Source: Camarhynchus parvulus (taxonomy: Eukaryota; Chordata; Aves; Passeriformes; Thraupidae). From it: a stretch of DNA of 64,000 bases. The number at the start of each line of letters is the position of its first letter. Within the stretch, counting starts at the first letter, position 1. The notes beneath the pieces were generated by a model. That model was not told the origin of the DNA, did not search any database, and was given only the letters and a program-made list of their open reading frames with translations. The stretch is taken from the NCBI RefSeq assembly GCF_901933205.1, contig NC_044590.1:8943501-9007500 (forward strand), written 5' to 3'. This document shows positions 12,601 through 25,700 of the stretch, one piece after another. A program made the position numbers and the translations under genes.

Positions 12601-15600
12601 GGAAAACTACAGGAGGCAAAAAGGAGGAGCTCTCATGTGACTCAAGAGGAAAACAACTGTGACAGACATTTCACGTCCCTGAAGGGTTCTCCCGGTCACA
12701 GGCCATGATACACACCTAGTTCATAAAGAGATTATTTTTTTATAGTATTTACAAACCTAATCACAAGGAGTTCATATGCTTCACTGTCCAGAGCTCAGCA
12801 GCAGGAAAAATTCTGTTCAAAGCTTAAAAAAAGGAATTTAGTTTTTCCAGCTCACAACTCACTCTGAGTTGCCCTAGTCTAGAATAAATGTTTCTATTGC
12901 ATCCTTGTCTGTGAAAGAAAAAAGGGATATAAATGCCCCAGCAAAACAGCTTTTCCATCAAGGATGACTTTTCATGCTGACACTTCAAACTTGCGCTATC
13001 TCACATGTCCCACTTCCCCCGCATGCCAGGAAGAAGCCTGCCCTCACTGCCCTTTCCTAGAATACAGCTACACCCCAAAGCTTCCCTGAACACGCATACA
13101 AGCAGAACTTCCACTTAGCAAGAAATCTGTGACGTGCACTTTTGGGATCTTTCTGCTCCCCCATGCCAGAGTGTTAGCAGAACTCAGCCAGGCAGACACC
13201 CAACTTCAAAGGGTGTCCTTCCTCTCTAGCTCACCATGCAGCTAAATCTCAGCTTGTTTGTACAGTCAAGATTCCCAACGCTGCGCCCTACAAATGCTTC
13301 CCCTCCCACCATCCATTTTAATCTAATCAGAAGTAGTAGCCCAAAGATTTAGGCTTAGCCCAGGCTGTCGAGCTCTGCCAGCACAGTTATGCTATTTCAA
13401 AGCCTGCTCTGCTGGCAGAGGTGCCAGCAAAGAGCAGCAGCAGGGGAAGTTATCAGCACAAAAGCACTCGAGACAGCAGAGTGCTGCTGCTACGCTATCG
13501 GCCATGCCCGTGTGAGCATTTATACAAACAAACATTTCAACAGCAGGGATTTTCCTGGCTAGCTGCAGCACCACAGGCTGGGTTTTCAGTGCACGGGGCT
13601 CGGTGGGGATTTTTTGGTTTGTTCCTTCACAAAGACATTGCCTACTTCTGGCTTGGCTGGGGCCCAGAAAGCAGCAGACACAGCACGTGCTATTGGGGAT
13701 AATACAGCTGCACTTCAGGAAACCTGTCACTTCCAGAAGCATTTTCCTCCCTCTGAGGGCTCTGAACTCCCTGTCAGGTTCCTTCCCCTCTCTGAGCAGA
13801 GGGTGAGCAACCAGCAGCAGTTTTCCAGCCCTCCCTGACCACATCTGTGCAACCACAGAGCCAGAGCAGAGGGACCCAGGCGTTGTTTTGGTCACTCCTT
13901 CCCCTGCAGAGCCACGCTGGGCTGGACGAGCGAGTCTGGGAGCAACCAACACGCAGGACCTGCTCCTCGTCCTCAGCCTCAGGAAATTCGGAATTAGCGC
14001 CAAGAACAGCCCGCACATAAACAGTCTCCTGCAAGATCCTGGCTCCAGACTCTGCTTCACTACACAGTGAGGAATTGCAATAAATATTTACCTCGCTGGG
14101 GAACAGAATCTTCCAAGCAAAAGCTCCTGACATCAGTAAGGGGCTGTATTTCCATTTGGAGGAGACTAGGAGCTTCTCTAAAGCAGCTTCTGCCACCCTC
14201 CTAGCACCACAGCAGGCAGGATCTGTCCCTCCACCTCTGGGTCTCGCTCCTCTCCAGGCCAGCACAGCAGCACACCTGGTGCCTTCCTTCCAGCCACACT
14301 CATCTCAGTCACTCTGCCTTCTGCACAGAGATTTCTGGCTACTGTGCTGTGCAGGCCACTTCAGTGCAAGTCCAAGCACTTTCACAGTCATTAATACACA
14401 TTACCATTGCTTTCCATTGCTCTAGTTTGACTGTGGCAGCAGCTAAAGGGCAGGAGGCAGGGTTAGCCTCACAGCAAGGTAAGTGGGGCAAGGCCACATC
14501 TCTTTGTATTCAAGTTTGACAGCATCACAGTTTTAGAGGAGCCATGGTGAAGATACCTTTTTCCCTTCAGCAGAGCAACATCAAGAGAGAAATCCTTCCC
14601 ATGGAAGGCTTTGCTTTCCCTGACAGAACAGAATTTGTTTAAGCAAGGAGCAGCCGTGGTTTTGGCTGACATAAGACCAGCTGCTTGGGTAACAGTGCTA
14701 TGGGTCTTCCCAGTCTCCTTCCTGCCCCAAGGAGTGTCTCCCTGAGATTTTAATTAACTGCTTTGATTTTTAAGTTATCCCAATAATTTGTCTAACAACA
14801 GCCTCTTGGCATTTCACAAGCAGAGTCTCAGCCTCAAAGGATTTAAGGCTAAAACGGACAAGAGTGCACACTTCCAGCAAAAATAAAGACTTTTACAAGA
14901 AGCACACTTTTCAAGTCAGCCAGCCTTTAGAAACTGAGGGACACAGCTATGTATTGCATGCTTTCCCCTCCTACACTGACATTTTCTCCAGATTCAGGAT
15001 TAAGTATTTAACCCCCTCTTTTGAGACTTTACGCTCCTTTAGCTTGCTTTGAATGCTTTCAGTCATTTCAGATAATACTGCTGCTTTCCTGTCTCCCATG
15101 CAGCTCTTGTTTCCAACAGTATCTGCTTGAAAATGAAGGAACCACAGCACTGCCAGAGCAAGTTACAGCTCCTCAAGACAGGGCCATTTTCTGGTCTGTC
15201 CTTGCCAACACCAACTCTGCTACTGGCAGCAGTCACACGGCACAGCCCGACAGCTTTTCTGCCCACCAAAGCCACAACCAGATTAAACAGGAGGCAGCAG
15301 GTCGGTGCCAAGGGCAGCACAGACTGGGTGCCAAGCAGCAGCACCAGTTTTGCCTGTCAACCCCTTTTCTAGCCCCAGAAGAAGAGATCCACCTCTGCCT
15401 CAGAAGTCTGAGTCACTGCTTTGGGTAAGGGGCCAGGGCCGTTACTCAGAGGTGACAGCAGTGTCCCCGGAGCTGGGATGCCAAGCCAAGTGCCAGAAAC
15501 CTGAGTCAGAGCATGACTGCTGCAAGTCAGGGCAGCAGAGCTGGTCCTCTGACCAGCAGCATTTACTGGACAAACATTCAGGCACACGCTTAAATACAAA

Positions 15601-18600
15601 AAAACTAAGTTTGAACTAACCCAGCAGCACAGCCCTAACTGCTCATTAGGGTAGGATCTTTTACAGCCCCTCGGAGCAGAGGCTTATTACAAGTGAAACT
15701 CTTTAACTAGGCTGCCCTGCCTATTCAGAGCCACCAAGCCCAGTCCCATCACAAGAGTCTCATTCTAGTGTAAATCATTTGAATCCTTAATCTCGAGCAT
15801 TTGCATTCCAGCGAGTCTCAAACAAACAGCCACACATGCTCCTCAGCAGCAGCCCTGAGGTCAGGCGCGTGCAGGGCTCGTCCCCTCGGCTCTGTAGTGC
15901 TTCAACTGCATCAGCTTCTCCTTCGAGGCTGCAAAAGCAGCACAGCCCGGCTGTTGTTACAGGGCATAAAGGAACAGGATGTACGGAGCAGAGGGGGAGA
16001 ATGCAGCTGCAAGACCTAAGAGCAGGCTCAAGAGGATAAATGTGAACTCAAGAGCTAGGAAGTGTTTTGAAGGATGGATGCTGAGTTTAGTCTGGCTCAA
16101 GTGATAGCTGGGGAGCTCTGCAGGATCACAGAGCCATGATAACTTCATCAAGTCATCTTACAAGTCAACCCAAGTAATTTACATGGCAGACTGTGGGACC
16201 AGAGGTACCATGCCACCCTTACAGGTACAGATACTATCACTAATCAAAAAAAGTATTTAAACCTAAGTCCATCAATCCATTCATTTGAGGAAAAACAACT
16301 TACAAAATACAGCACAACTCAGGGGTAACTTATTGTCAAGGGGATTCAAGCAACCAGGATATTTCTAACAGAGCATTTAGCAGCACCAGGAGTCAAAAGG
16401 GAAGGAAAAGTAGCTGTAGGAGCTGTGCTGAAGCCTGCATGCTGAGCAGCAAGCCAGTGTGCCCCCCACCCCACTATCATCAATGGGAAAGTCAGGCTAG
16501 CAGCTTCCAGCTTGTGGTGGAGGTGGGACACACACATTTTGAAAAGGCAGTATGGCACTACAGGAAAATCATGGCAAGGTCACATTAGGCTCTAGTTCAG
16601 GCATTTGAGAGCAAATGGCCTCCCCAAGCCATTCAAACAGCTCAAGGCAATAGTAGTCATTAACAGAGGCTTGGAAGGAAGAGGGGAAGACACATAGGAA
16701 AAACATTTTCCCTGTTGCTGGACTGGAAGCAGGATCCCAAAGTGCCGAGACCTTGGGAGAGAGCAACCAGAGGGGCAGGAAAGAGAGCAATCAGGTTGGC
16801 TAACAGCCTTTACTTACGAGGGTGAATGAGCCTCTGCTATCACAACTCTGAAAAGTACCAAGTTCAGCCCCAATTCGCCTCTTGCGTAAGATGTTCGGGA
16901 AAGCTCTGAAGCACAGGGAAGCACTCTGCAGCATGGTAGCTGGCAGCAGTGGGACAGCTGAGAGCTGGGCAGCAGTGCTGTTCCCCTGGCTGCGCCCCAA
17001 GTGCTGCAGGGTGACTGTTCCTACCCATGGGAACCCCCACATCCAAGGCGCTCAGCTGCAGAGGGACCCAGCAGCCCTGCACGGTCCCACCCCAGGAGTT
17101 GTGCATGCAGCTCAAGAAAGTACAGGGTGCTAAAGGAGTTGGTTTTCTCCTACACATTACAGTCATTTCATCCCAACAACTATAGGTTTGACTTCCAGAA
17201 GTCATGAGCTCCTTCCCCTTCAGGGCTGAGGGACATTGCTTCAGACACTGTCATTTTGCTGCTCTGTGTTTTAGGGAGATTGAAGCAAAGCGAGATTTGC
17301 TCTAAATGTGAACATAGCAAATAAAGGTAAAATAAAGTAAAACATGCAGATAGCAATGTCTTGATTTGATTGGGAGGGACAGATGAGAAACTGGGCAAAG
17401 AGCAGAAAGAACAGGCCTCGGGGATCAATGGCAGCAGGACAAGCCAAACCGGTTTTAACATTAATAATGCTGCACTACTTTCCAAACACAGCTATCATCA
17501 ACAAGACACCAGCTTTGCCAATCAGGAGGCCTCTGAGCATGATTGCTTTAAACCGGCAAACAGAGCCCACAAACAGCACGAAGCCTCCCCCATCTCTCCC
17601 TGAGCAATCCCCTGCCAGCAGCTTCTGGGTTGGATTTGTGTTCCTCTGTACTGCTGAGGACACACAAACACGATGTGGTGCTGCAGGAAGACTTTTTCTG
17701 CAGAGTTCAAGGCACAAAAGTAGGACAACTGCAGCAAGCCTGCAGCCCACTAGCACTGCTCCAGCCCTGCTGGGCTCCGGGCCCTTCTGCAGCCCAGAGC
17801 CCGAAGCTGCAGCAGAGGAAACACCCTCACCATGGGGGAATACCCCCTGTTCCCGTCCTGTGCTGCCTGGGGCACTGCTGGAGGCTAAATGCACAGGGAA
17901 AGCTCAGCCACTCCGCCCCAGCAAGGCAGACCTCACGTCCTTTGTTAACTCCACCGATCCCACATCTTGGATGCATTGGTGACTTTCTGTGCATCCCCCC
18001 TCAAGCATCTTCTGCAGGAAGCCCATCCCTGCACAGAGGGGAGCATCCTGCCCACGCATCCTCTGCTTTCCAAGGCACTCGAGCGGAGAGGGCTGGGGAC
18101 CACCTGGGGACATCGGGCTCCAGCTCCAGCCCCCAGCCCCAGGGGAAGAAGGCAATGTTCCCACACAAAGCTGCGGGGCTGTTGTAACACAACCCACCCA
18201 CCCACAGCCTGAGCTCCAACGTCACACTGAGGCACTTCAGTCATATTCCCCACCCTCTTACACATCCAGGATTGCTTCACACAGGAGAAATCCCATTTAC
18301 ACCAGAAAGCTGCTCAAAGGGAAAAGAGCCAAGGCACTTTTGTTTGTACAGGCTTGGGGAAATATTCAAGCACCAATTCACTCTCAACGTCCATGCTCTT
18401 ACATAAGCACAAGAAATACAATCCCCATCTTGTTAAGAAACAGCTACCTGTCTTCACTCTGCCCGCACAGAAAAACCAAGAGCCACATGCTGTGCAGCCC
18501 TGCACGTTTTGGCAGTGCTATTAAAAAAAAAATATGGGAGGAGTGCCAGCAGAACTCTCCCAAACCGTGTGTCATCCTTGTCTCCTCCCCTGTAACCCAA

Positions 18601-20117
18601 ACAATTTGTTTGGATTAGGCTTTATAGTAGGCCAGTGTTACTTCTCAAGCATACACTCAAATCTTAGGTAGCTTAAAAGACACGGATAAATACTCCACGT
18701 AAATTCTATACACGTATTTACAGACCACATCTGCGCAAAATTTGTTGTCTTTGCAGAAACCCGATGCTCACAGAACAGTCCAGTCCTCAGGGACACCAAG
18801 TTGCATTTCATACCAAACATGGTCAGTGCAACTTCCAGATGCTGTGTGCCCCAAAGGTTTGCCCTACTAGTTTGGGCCAGTTCCCAAACGACCGATTCAC
18901 GTGCTTAATGGCAGGGATAAACACACCAGATTAGAGTAAAGTGGATTTGGGCTGCTTGGTTTTAGAGAGTAGCTGACAATTACTACAGATGCTCTCTGTG
19001 GGAGATTCCTGCTCTACAGTCAGCAGCCCCCTAGCCCTGTATCCCTACAAGAAAGCAGCAGAGCCTTATCAGTTCTGATGGGCCCACCCAGCCATCAGTC
19101 CAAAACAAACCAATGTGGATGATTAAATCTACGTTGGGAATCCCTGATCTCCTGCAGTTACCGTAATCTCAGCAGCTCCTTCACACTACCAGAGGAATCT
19201 GCCCTGATTGCACTATCAGCAAGATGGTCACACACAAAAACAAACAAACAGCAGGGAAGCCAGAATCCCCAGATCTCAGATTCACCACGAAGACCTCACA
19301 TGTGCCGGCTTGAAGAACGTCCAAATGTTTCACCTCATTATACGTTTAAGAGATTTTTGAAACCCTCCACGGTAATGCACTTTTCACTCCCATGTGGACG
19401 CGAGGAAGGTCTGACAGACACAGAAAAACACCCGGTACCAGCACAACCAAACTCAGGTAAGGCTGGAAAGCCTATCCAGGTACCGTAACGCATCCGACCC
19501 ACCCCACACGCACAAGAAAAAAAAAATTACAGGACTTTTCACGACCAGAAGTTGAAGACTAAAACTGTAATGGAGAGCGGCTCATTTCCACCAGGTAGCC
19601 GGGTGCCCTGCACTGCTGCAAGCCCGGCACCCTGAGCGGGGCAGAGCGGGATACGTGAGCAGCGGCACAGCCGCGGGGACAGCGGGGAACCGGGCACGGC
19701 GACAGCGGGGCACCGGGCACGGCCGAGCGGGGACAGCGCGGGGCACCGGGCACGGCCGGGCCAGGGCGGCGCTGCCTCGGCATCTGCCGGAGGAAGCAGC
19801 GTCCGAGCCAAGGGAACCGGAGGAAAAACGGGAACGGCCTTATAACGGCCTTCGCTCACCCTTCCCTTGCCCCGGAGAAAGGCAATCGGCGGGGGCAGCG
19901 GTGGCACCGGCTCTCGGGCTGCCATCGAGCGGGGTCCCAGACCCGCGGGTCACCCCCCCACCTCCCCGGGCACCGGGAGCCCCTCGCTGCCGGGGCAGAC
20001 CCTCCCCTTTCCCCCTGTCCCGCGGGGCCCGGCCGGACTCACCGACTCGGCGGCGGCGGCTCGCAGGAGGAGGCCGAGCAGCAGCGCGGCGCGCAGGGGG
20101 ACGCGGGGCAGCGGCAT
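3564..20117 (-). CDS. SDC4: Syndecan-4, transmembrane heparan-sulfate proteoglycan (5 coding exons)
   Basis: Exons, minus strand: 20117-20043, 6499-6358, 5488-5436, 5210-5027, 3715-3564. They total 606 nt, giving 201 aa, and all junctions are GT-AG and in frame. Exon 1 encodes a signal peptide (hydrophobic core [14 protein letters not shown]). The ectodomain has three Ser-Gly glycosaminoglycan sites with acidic flanks: Ser42 (ASGDL), and Ser69 and Ser71 (TSGSGD). Sequons lie at Asn128 and Asn140. The juxtamembrane motif IFERTEVL precedes the transmembrane segment (about 152-173). The cytoplasmic tail carries C1 ([13 protein letters not shown]), the syndecan-4-specific V region KKPIYKK, which in this family binds PIP2 and PKC-alpha, and C2 ending in the PDZ ligand EFYA. 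The family acts in focal adhesion and FGF co-reception. Length is close to chicken SDC4 as I recall it (about 197 aa). The ectodomain is divergent and the tail nearly invariant, as usual in the family. Start chosen for the signal peptide and its position below a TATA-like box. Confidence 0.97.
3965..4125. repeat. A-rich / A-C low-complexity tract in SDC4 intron 4
   Basis: About 160 bp made almost only of A runs of 3-12 separated by C or CC. A second, shorter A-rich patch follows at about 4256-4320. The tract lies in the intron just upstream (in gene orientation) of the last SDC4 exon; on the transcribed strand it reads as T-rich. It is low-complexity sequence with no coding signal. Confidence 0.8.
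9172..9326. repeat. 49-bp tandem repeat, three copies, SDC4 intron 1
   Basis: Units start at 9172, 9221 and 9270, with a truncated fourth at 9319. Each begins GCCAAGAGGGAAAAGCTCTG and ends in a GGATGGTCAGCCC(T/A)T(T/G) block. Differences between full units are only a few single bases, so the array is recent or homogenised. Open frames on both strands span it, but they simply repeat the same peptide and have no gene context. Confidence 0.92.
9635..9679. repeat. (AAAT)n microsatellite, about 11 units
   Basis: An uninterrupted tetranucleotide run of about 45 bp in SDC4 intron 1. Its purity suggests it is length-polymorphic. Confidence 0.95.
12431..12612. repeat. 60-bp tandem repeat, three copies, SDC4 intron 1
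   Basis: Units start at 12431, 12491 and about 12554; the second is 63 bp. Each carries a CATCACTTGCCC core followed by a purine-rich GAAGAAAGTTTGGA(G/A)GA segment. Several frames stay open across the units on both strands only because the unit length is a multiple of three. No flanking splice structure supports coding. Confidence 0.9.
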
Positions 20118-20420
20118 GGCTGGGCTGTGCTGTGCCGGGACACACGGAGCGACAGCGGCGGCACCGACCGGAGCGGGCTCTGACCGAGCCCCTGCCGCCG
20201 CCACCGCCCTTATAGGGACGGCTGAGCGCGGGGCGGAGCGGGGCGGTGCCTGCGGCCCGCCGGGAATGCCGCGCACCGACACCGGGGATGCGACCTGCCC
20301 CGCACCGACACCAGCACCGGCGGTGCGAACTGCACCGACACCGGGGGACACTGTGGGGCTGACGGCGGGGGGACACGGAGAAACCCAGCCCGGAACCCAC
20401 TGTGCACGGAGGGACCCTCG
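19600..20420 (-). promoter_or_regulatory. SDC4: SDC4 CpG-island promoter with TATA-like box and GC boxes
   Basis: Dense CpG sequence covers SDC4 exon 1 and its upstream flank. On the minus strand a TATAAG element (reverse complement of 20209-20214) lies about 92 nt above the start codon. GC-box-like GGGGCGGAGC and GGGGCGGTGC repeats sit further upstream at about 20230-20250. Transcription probably starts near 20180, which is an inference from TATA spacing. Confidence 0.75.
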
Positions 20421-20450
20421 CAGTGCCGGCGGCCACCGTCACTGCGTTAT

Positions 20451-20717
20451 GGGGAGCGAGGGGAGAGGAGAAAGGGAAAGGGGAGAAAGGAAAAAGGAGC
20501 GACCGGGAGAAAGAGAGAGGAAAAGGGATGGAAAGGGGGAAAAGGGAGAAAGAAGTCAGTGGAAAACGAAAGGAGGAAAAAGATGGGAAAGGGAAGGGAG
20601 AAGTGAAAAGAGAGAGGGAAAGCGAAGGGGGGCGAAGAAGTGAAAAAGGGGGGTAAAGGAAAAAAGGGAAGGGAAAGCGGGGGTAAGAAGGAGGAAAGAG
20701 AAAGTGGGGGGAGCGGG
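20451..20717. repeat. Polypurine tract upstream of SDC4 promoter
   Basis: About 265 bp of nearly uninterrupted G and A on the plus strand (GGGA, GAAA and GGAAA modules, rare C or T). It lies about 0.3 kb upstream of the inferred SDC4 transcription start. It is not a perfect tandem array but a degenerate GA-rich block. Overlapping open frames on both strands here (R/K/E/G-rich or F/P/S-rich) are artefacts of the composition. Confidence 0.85.
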
Positions 20718-22980
20718 CACCCAGCATCCGCTTTTGCCGCATTCCACAAGTGACGATGTCACATTTACAGAAAGCCCTGTCCCAGGCAGCGTGTCGCCGC
20801 CGCGGTTGCATCACTCGGGGATGGAACACGAAACCGCTCCCTCAGACTTCTAAGTAAGCGGCAAGCGCGAAAACCCACGCTGATAAAGGAGGCGGAAAAC
20901 CCAACAGCGCAGTTGAACTATTTCCGTTTCTGTTCTCACACGAATAACTTTGCCTGACCTTAAGAATTTGCTTGACAATATCTATTTCAGCCCCTTAACC
21001 CGAGGGGCACCTGAGACACCATAACACTACAGCCCCGTGCTCATGCTGCAGCCACATCAATTTTTCACTTGGGTTTCCAGCATTTTTCCTTAGTTTGTAG
21101 AGAATAAAAAATTTTCTTAACAGGGAAGCCAAGCATGTGTGCCATGATCCCACCTGCCAGGTATGCGTGCCAGCTCCTCTCAGTCTGGTTCTCACCCTCC
21201 TCCAGCACTACAAAGTTACCTGAGAGAACCTGTAGGCTTCCCCGTGTCCCACCTCCAACCAAAAAGATCCCTAAGGTGAAGCAGCTTTTCCAAGTGCCTG
21301 TTCCTTTGGGAATAAACAGCTGCAGAGGGTGTGAGCTGAGATCCATTGGTGTCCTCAGTGTTTACTAGCACTGTGCCCAGGCACAGGACACTGGCAGGAG
21401 GGATCCGTGCTGAGCTGGCTGTGGAGCCTGTTGGCATAATATGAAGTGACAAGGGGCACTGCTCAGGGCTTAAAAAAAGTAGTTAAGATCTGAAGACAGC
21501 ACACATGTGGGTAATGGTAGGAGCCAACCTGGAGCAGGCTGTGGGGGAGTTTGCTGACCTGCTCTGCTCAGGACAGCCATGTGTCACTAACCCTGTAGTT
21601 CACCTCAGCATCCAAGGCCATCAGGGAGGGATTTGTGCTGCAGGCTGGGTTACTACCCTTCCTTATTACCCTCACTTCGTCACACAGAGGATCTGATAAA
21701 AATCACTGCTGCTGCAGCCAGGGTGCCCAGCTCTCATAAATATCCAGCTCTAGACACTCAGCAGAGGTGGGGAGCAGCAGATGGTGAGGAACAAGAGCAC
21801 ACAGGTTGGGTCAAATGTGCAAAGAGTGGTCCTTACCATGACATCTGCCAAACAGGAGACAGCCTTAGCAGCACAAGGTGGCCAGAAGTACTCCATGCCC
21901 CTGAACCCTCTAAATGCCACCTGTATTTATGTGCATGTGGCCATGACCTCTCTACACGTCCTTCCAGGTAAAGCAGCCACCACAAAGATGCTTTCAAAAC
22001 CAGCTTTCTGTATTGTGGCTACAAATATTGCTCACTCACCTGTTAACTTCCTCTCCAGACAAGCACAATATGCCAAGCTCCTGGTAATCATACCCCTCAA
22101 CACATACCCCTTCTGCCAAAAAACCCCCTTGCATGGCACAGGACAGTGTTTTCCCTCCCAGGGAAGTTCTGCTGTGATGGGATGGAGAGGAGTCAGTCTG
22201 CCTGGCCTGGGGACCACACACATTGTCCATCCATCTCACATCTGCGTGCACAATCCTTCAGGAAAACTGATCTTGGGCTTCTGGAAACAGAAGAGAAAAT
22301 TAAACTAATGTACTTTTCAACCCTGAGAACAAATTCCTGTAACTTTAATGATGACATTTTTAAAGCGCATTGTGTAGATCCACCTCCCTTCCTCACACAT
22401 ACAGGAATGTCTGTGACTGTATCTCAAGAGAATAAGAGGAAATGCAGTCATAAAAATCATAAGATGATTCTAAACTCATGGCCATAAAACAGCTTCCTTC
22501 ATTTTACCCTTCAAGTGTTTCCTTTCAAGATGCTGACATTCTCCTCTTTGGAATAATGCAGAAAATCCATGGGTATGTGACACCCTGAGAGAGCAACAGG
22601 ACAAATGGGCCCAGAGAGCAAAAATGCACCACTGAAATGTCCTTTCCTGAAACTTCACCATGAGGGAGAGAAGCAGAAGCAAAATGAAATGCATGTTGGG
22701 AAACACATTTGTTCTGGGCAATGAATTCTCACATTCAAGGTGTGTCAGTTGCATTCTCTACATACAAATTAGAGCTGGTAGAGAAATAACACAGGCTGGT
22801 CACCAGTGTTCCTAACCTAGTGAAGAATTACCTAACCCTCATATTGAAAATCAAAATAAACAGTTGTCAATTACCAACACAACACAAACATGCTGGAAGT
22901 GGAATGGAGTGTCCAAATACAACACATTTGGAGGCTGAAGGGAATCTCACTTTTACACGGCACATCAAGAAATAATCTAG

Positions 22981-23043
22981 AGATAAATAAAAATAAATAA
23001 TAATAGAAATAAATAATAATACAAATAAAAATAAATAATCTAG
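22981..23043. repeat. Imperfect AAT/AAAT microsatellite
   Basis: About 60 bp of AAATAAATAATAAT-type sequence with single-base interruptions. Confidence 0.88.
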
Positions 23044-25214
23044 GTAATCTTGAGAAGACCACACACAAGGCCCTTTAAACAACTTGATCATAAATTCTGT
23101 TGCACTAATCAGGAAAAGAGATTCTCCAGCCAAGCTCAGCACAGTTCCTACAGGCAAATTTTTAAAAAGAGCTTAGAGCAGGATTCTCAAGCGAGAAGAA
23201 ACCTTAAGTAGAGTTTTAAAAATTCCAACTTCCAAAGTCCATTCAGTACATGAATTCTTTGGAAAAACACACCTGCACACCACGCGGGTGGAGGAAGAGG
23301 AGTGACCGAAAACTCTTATCCCATGGTTCGAGCTGCTTAACGTTGAATGATTCTGGAAATGTGTGCTCTTAGCCTGGCTGTCCCTTTAGCAAAGGTGACC
23401 TTAGCACAACTCCTACCTTCCAGTCAAGAGGGAAATGAACTCCAGCAAAGGTCATTCAGACAGCACCACCCTTTGTACACCAGCTGGTAAAATACAGACC
23501 ACCTAAATAAACAGCTTCCTGTTTAGGCAATGATTCCTGGGGAGGAAAACAGTACCCTCCTAGGCAGCTATTTTTTATGTAAAGAATCTGTGGCTAAATA
23601 GGGTATTCTTTTCCTACACTCCTGATAACAAAGTGACCACAATAGTTTCATGTGACTGGGTACACCCTCAAGTCATCAGCTGCGTCCTGGGCGTATCGCC
23701 ACTTCTCCTTCCACCTGCTGCTCTTCACAACACACACGTGGCACACACAGAACAGTCACTGGTTAAAAAGGATGTTCTAACCAGAAGCCAGGCCAGCAGC
23801 ACCCACTGAGGCACCCTAGAAATCATGATCTTTGTGTTTCAACATCCTTTTCCTCTATAACACATTTCCTCCACAGCTGTCTCCAACTTTTTGTTTAAAC
23901 AAAAGAGGAAGAAAAGAGAAATTAAGAAGGCTGTTCAATTCCCCAATACTGTTTGCTTTCCAGCTCCACTTTAAACCTTATTCCACAGAGCAGGAGTGTG
24001 GGGCTAGGCACCCCATAGGGAGAACACCCTCTTTTCCAGGAGAAGGACACAGTTCCCTATGCTGGAGCAGCCTGAAGAGGAGAGAGAGCCAAATCAGGAG
24101 CAGGAACAAACAAACATGACCATGAAAGATGCTGTCACAAAGTCAGACAGGAAACAAGTCCACAAACTGGGCTGCAGTTGAGTCACAGCACAAATGTCTT
24201 TGTGCCACAGCCCTTCCCCATGTCCATGTGGGAACTTTGCCTGTCCAGGGCAGGAGGGAGCCTCAAATCTCACCTCTGGCTCAGCTGTGGCTATTCCATA
24301 CCTTCAGTCACAAGGGCAGCAACCAAGCAGGGAGGAGCCTCAAATTCCAAAGCAATTCAAGTCGACACCTCCCAAAACACTGGCTTGTATTGTTTGATAC
24401 CATGGACTTTTGGATAAGTCAGATATTTGGCTGTGGAAAGATAACCAGCAGTGATACCAACAGTGATACCTTCCACTAGCTTGGAGCTTTAGTCAGCTTT
24501 GCTAAACTGACGAAAATTTTGCTGGCAAAGGAAAGTTAGTCCTATGAGGAACTATAAAAGAAATAGGTAAGTGAGAATGAATATCTAAGCGATGGCTTGC
24601 CTGTTTCTGAGAGCCAAAGAGCAGATTTCAGGAAAGGAAACCAATTTCTACCAAGAATTAACAGAGGAAATGTCGAGCCTCACAATTTATGCTCAGCAAC
24701 GTGTTGGCAGCAGACAGCACTGACACGGCTGGGATTTTCCCCTGTTCATTTCTACACTGGCTGAGGCTGGAGCTTCTGCAAAAATAAATTCTCCAAAGGC
24801 CTAAGTGAGAACTTGGCAATAGTGCCCCACGTCCACTACACATGTGCCTCTGCCTTGCACAATCTTTCCTAGGAAATGGTCAGGGAACAGGGAACAAAAT
24901 GTGTCAAACCTGGCTCAGCACAGAAATTCACAGAATGAGGAAAGGAAAACATACAGCAGAGCTGCATAGGGAACTTCCCATAAGAGGCATGGAAAAAACG
25001 TCATGAGAGCCTGTCAGAGATCATAATCTGTGTTCCCATAGCCAGCATATTCCACACCCACGACTGATGTGAGCCTACCACCTCCCTCAGAACCTGGATT
25101 CCCCTTTTTATTCCTTCTACTCTCTTTTCCAGGTGAAAACGGCTCTTGTGGCAACTCCCCCATCGACCGAAACAGCCCGGGGGTGCCTCCTCTCCTTTTT
25201 CCAGCAAAGATTTT

Positions 25215-25369
25215 ATCTCCAAAATGCTCCGTTGTCCCACACAGCCTTGGGGATTTTGCTATTAAGTCAGTGACAATTCTTATACCTGAAGCCAAGCAAG
25301 CAGGACAGCTCACAACAAGCCCCAGCAGCCAGGAGCTGATCACAGAAGGGGTACAGAGGAGCATGAGGG
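25215..25369 (+). repeat. Duplicated block, copy A
   Basis: Aligns in the same orientation with copy B at 25701-25866. Shared segments include GTTGTCCCACACAGCCT, ATACCTGAAGCCAAGCAA and GAGCTGATCACAG in the same order, separated by diverged sequence and small indels. This is an old duplication or two copies of an unnamed repeat. No coding signal was found. Confidence 0.75.
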
Positions 25370-25700
25370 GGTCTGGCACCTGGCCATGTCATGAGGCTAA
25401 GTAGAAGATATCACCATGTACCAGAAGAAACCTCCCAAACCAGCCCTGTAACGGAAAGGTGCTGCCAGGGCACACCAGGACTCAGAACAACATCCTGGTA
25501 CCCGATGGCCTAGAGCTAAAATGAGCACAGCTGGGCAGCAGCTGCCAAGAGCCTCAGCGCCTACAGGAACTGGCCTGGAAATGAAAGGAAATACCCGGGG
25601 ACAACAATTTCTTGTATGGTTGGTATTTGTGTCTTTAGCAAGGGCTGCTCGGCCAAGTTACTGAACAGGCTGACACCAGTGCAGGGGCTGGGGAAGCCTT

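Noticed and set aside
13392..14265. Minus-strand frames of 163-222 codons in SDC4 intron 1
   Set aside because: Cys/Leu/Arg-rich peptides without a recognisable family, and two frames overlap. No acceptor or donor fits an exon of SDC4.
17383..18618. Plus-strand frames of 185-209 codons in SDC4 intron 1
   Set aside because: No domain, no splice structure and overlapping open frames on the other strand. The sequence is simply short of stops.
19840..20829. 329-codon minus-strand frame and 258-codon plus-strand frame at the SDC4 promoter
   Set aside because: Both are made of CpG-island sequence plus the polypurine tract, giving F/P/S-rich and R/K/E/G-rich low-complexity peptides. SDC4 exon 1 is in a different, supported frame.
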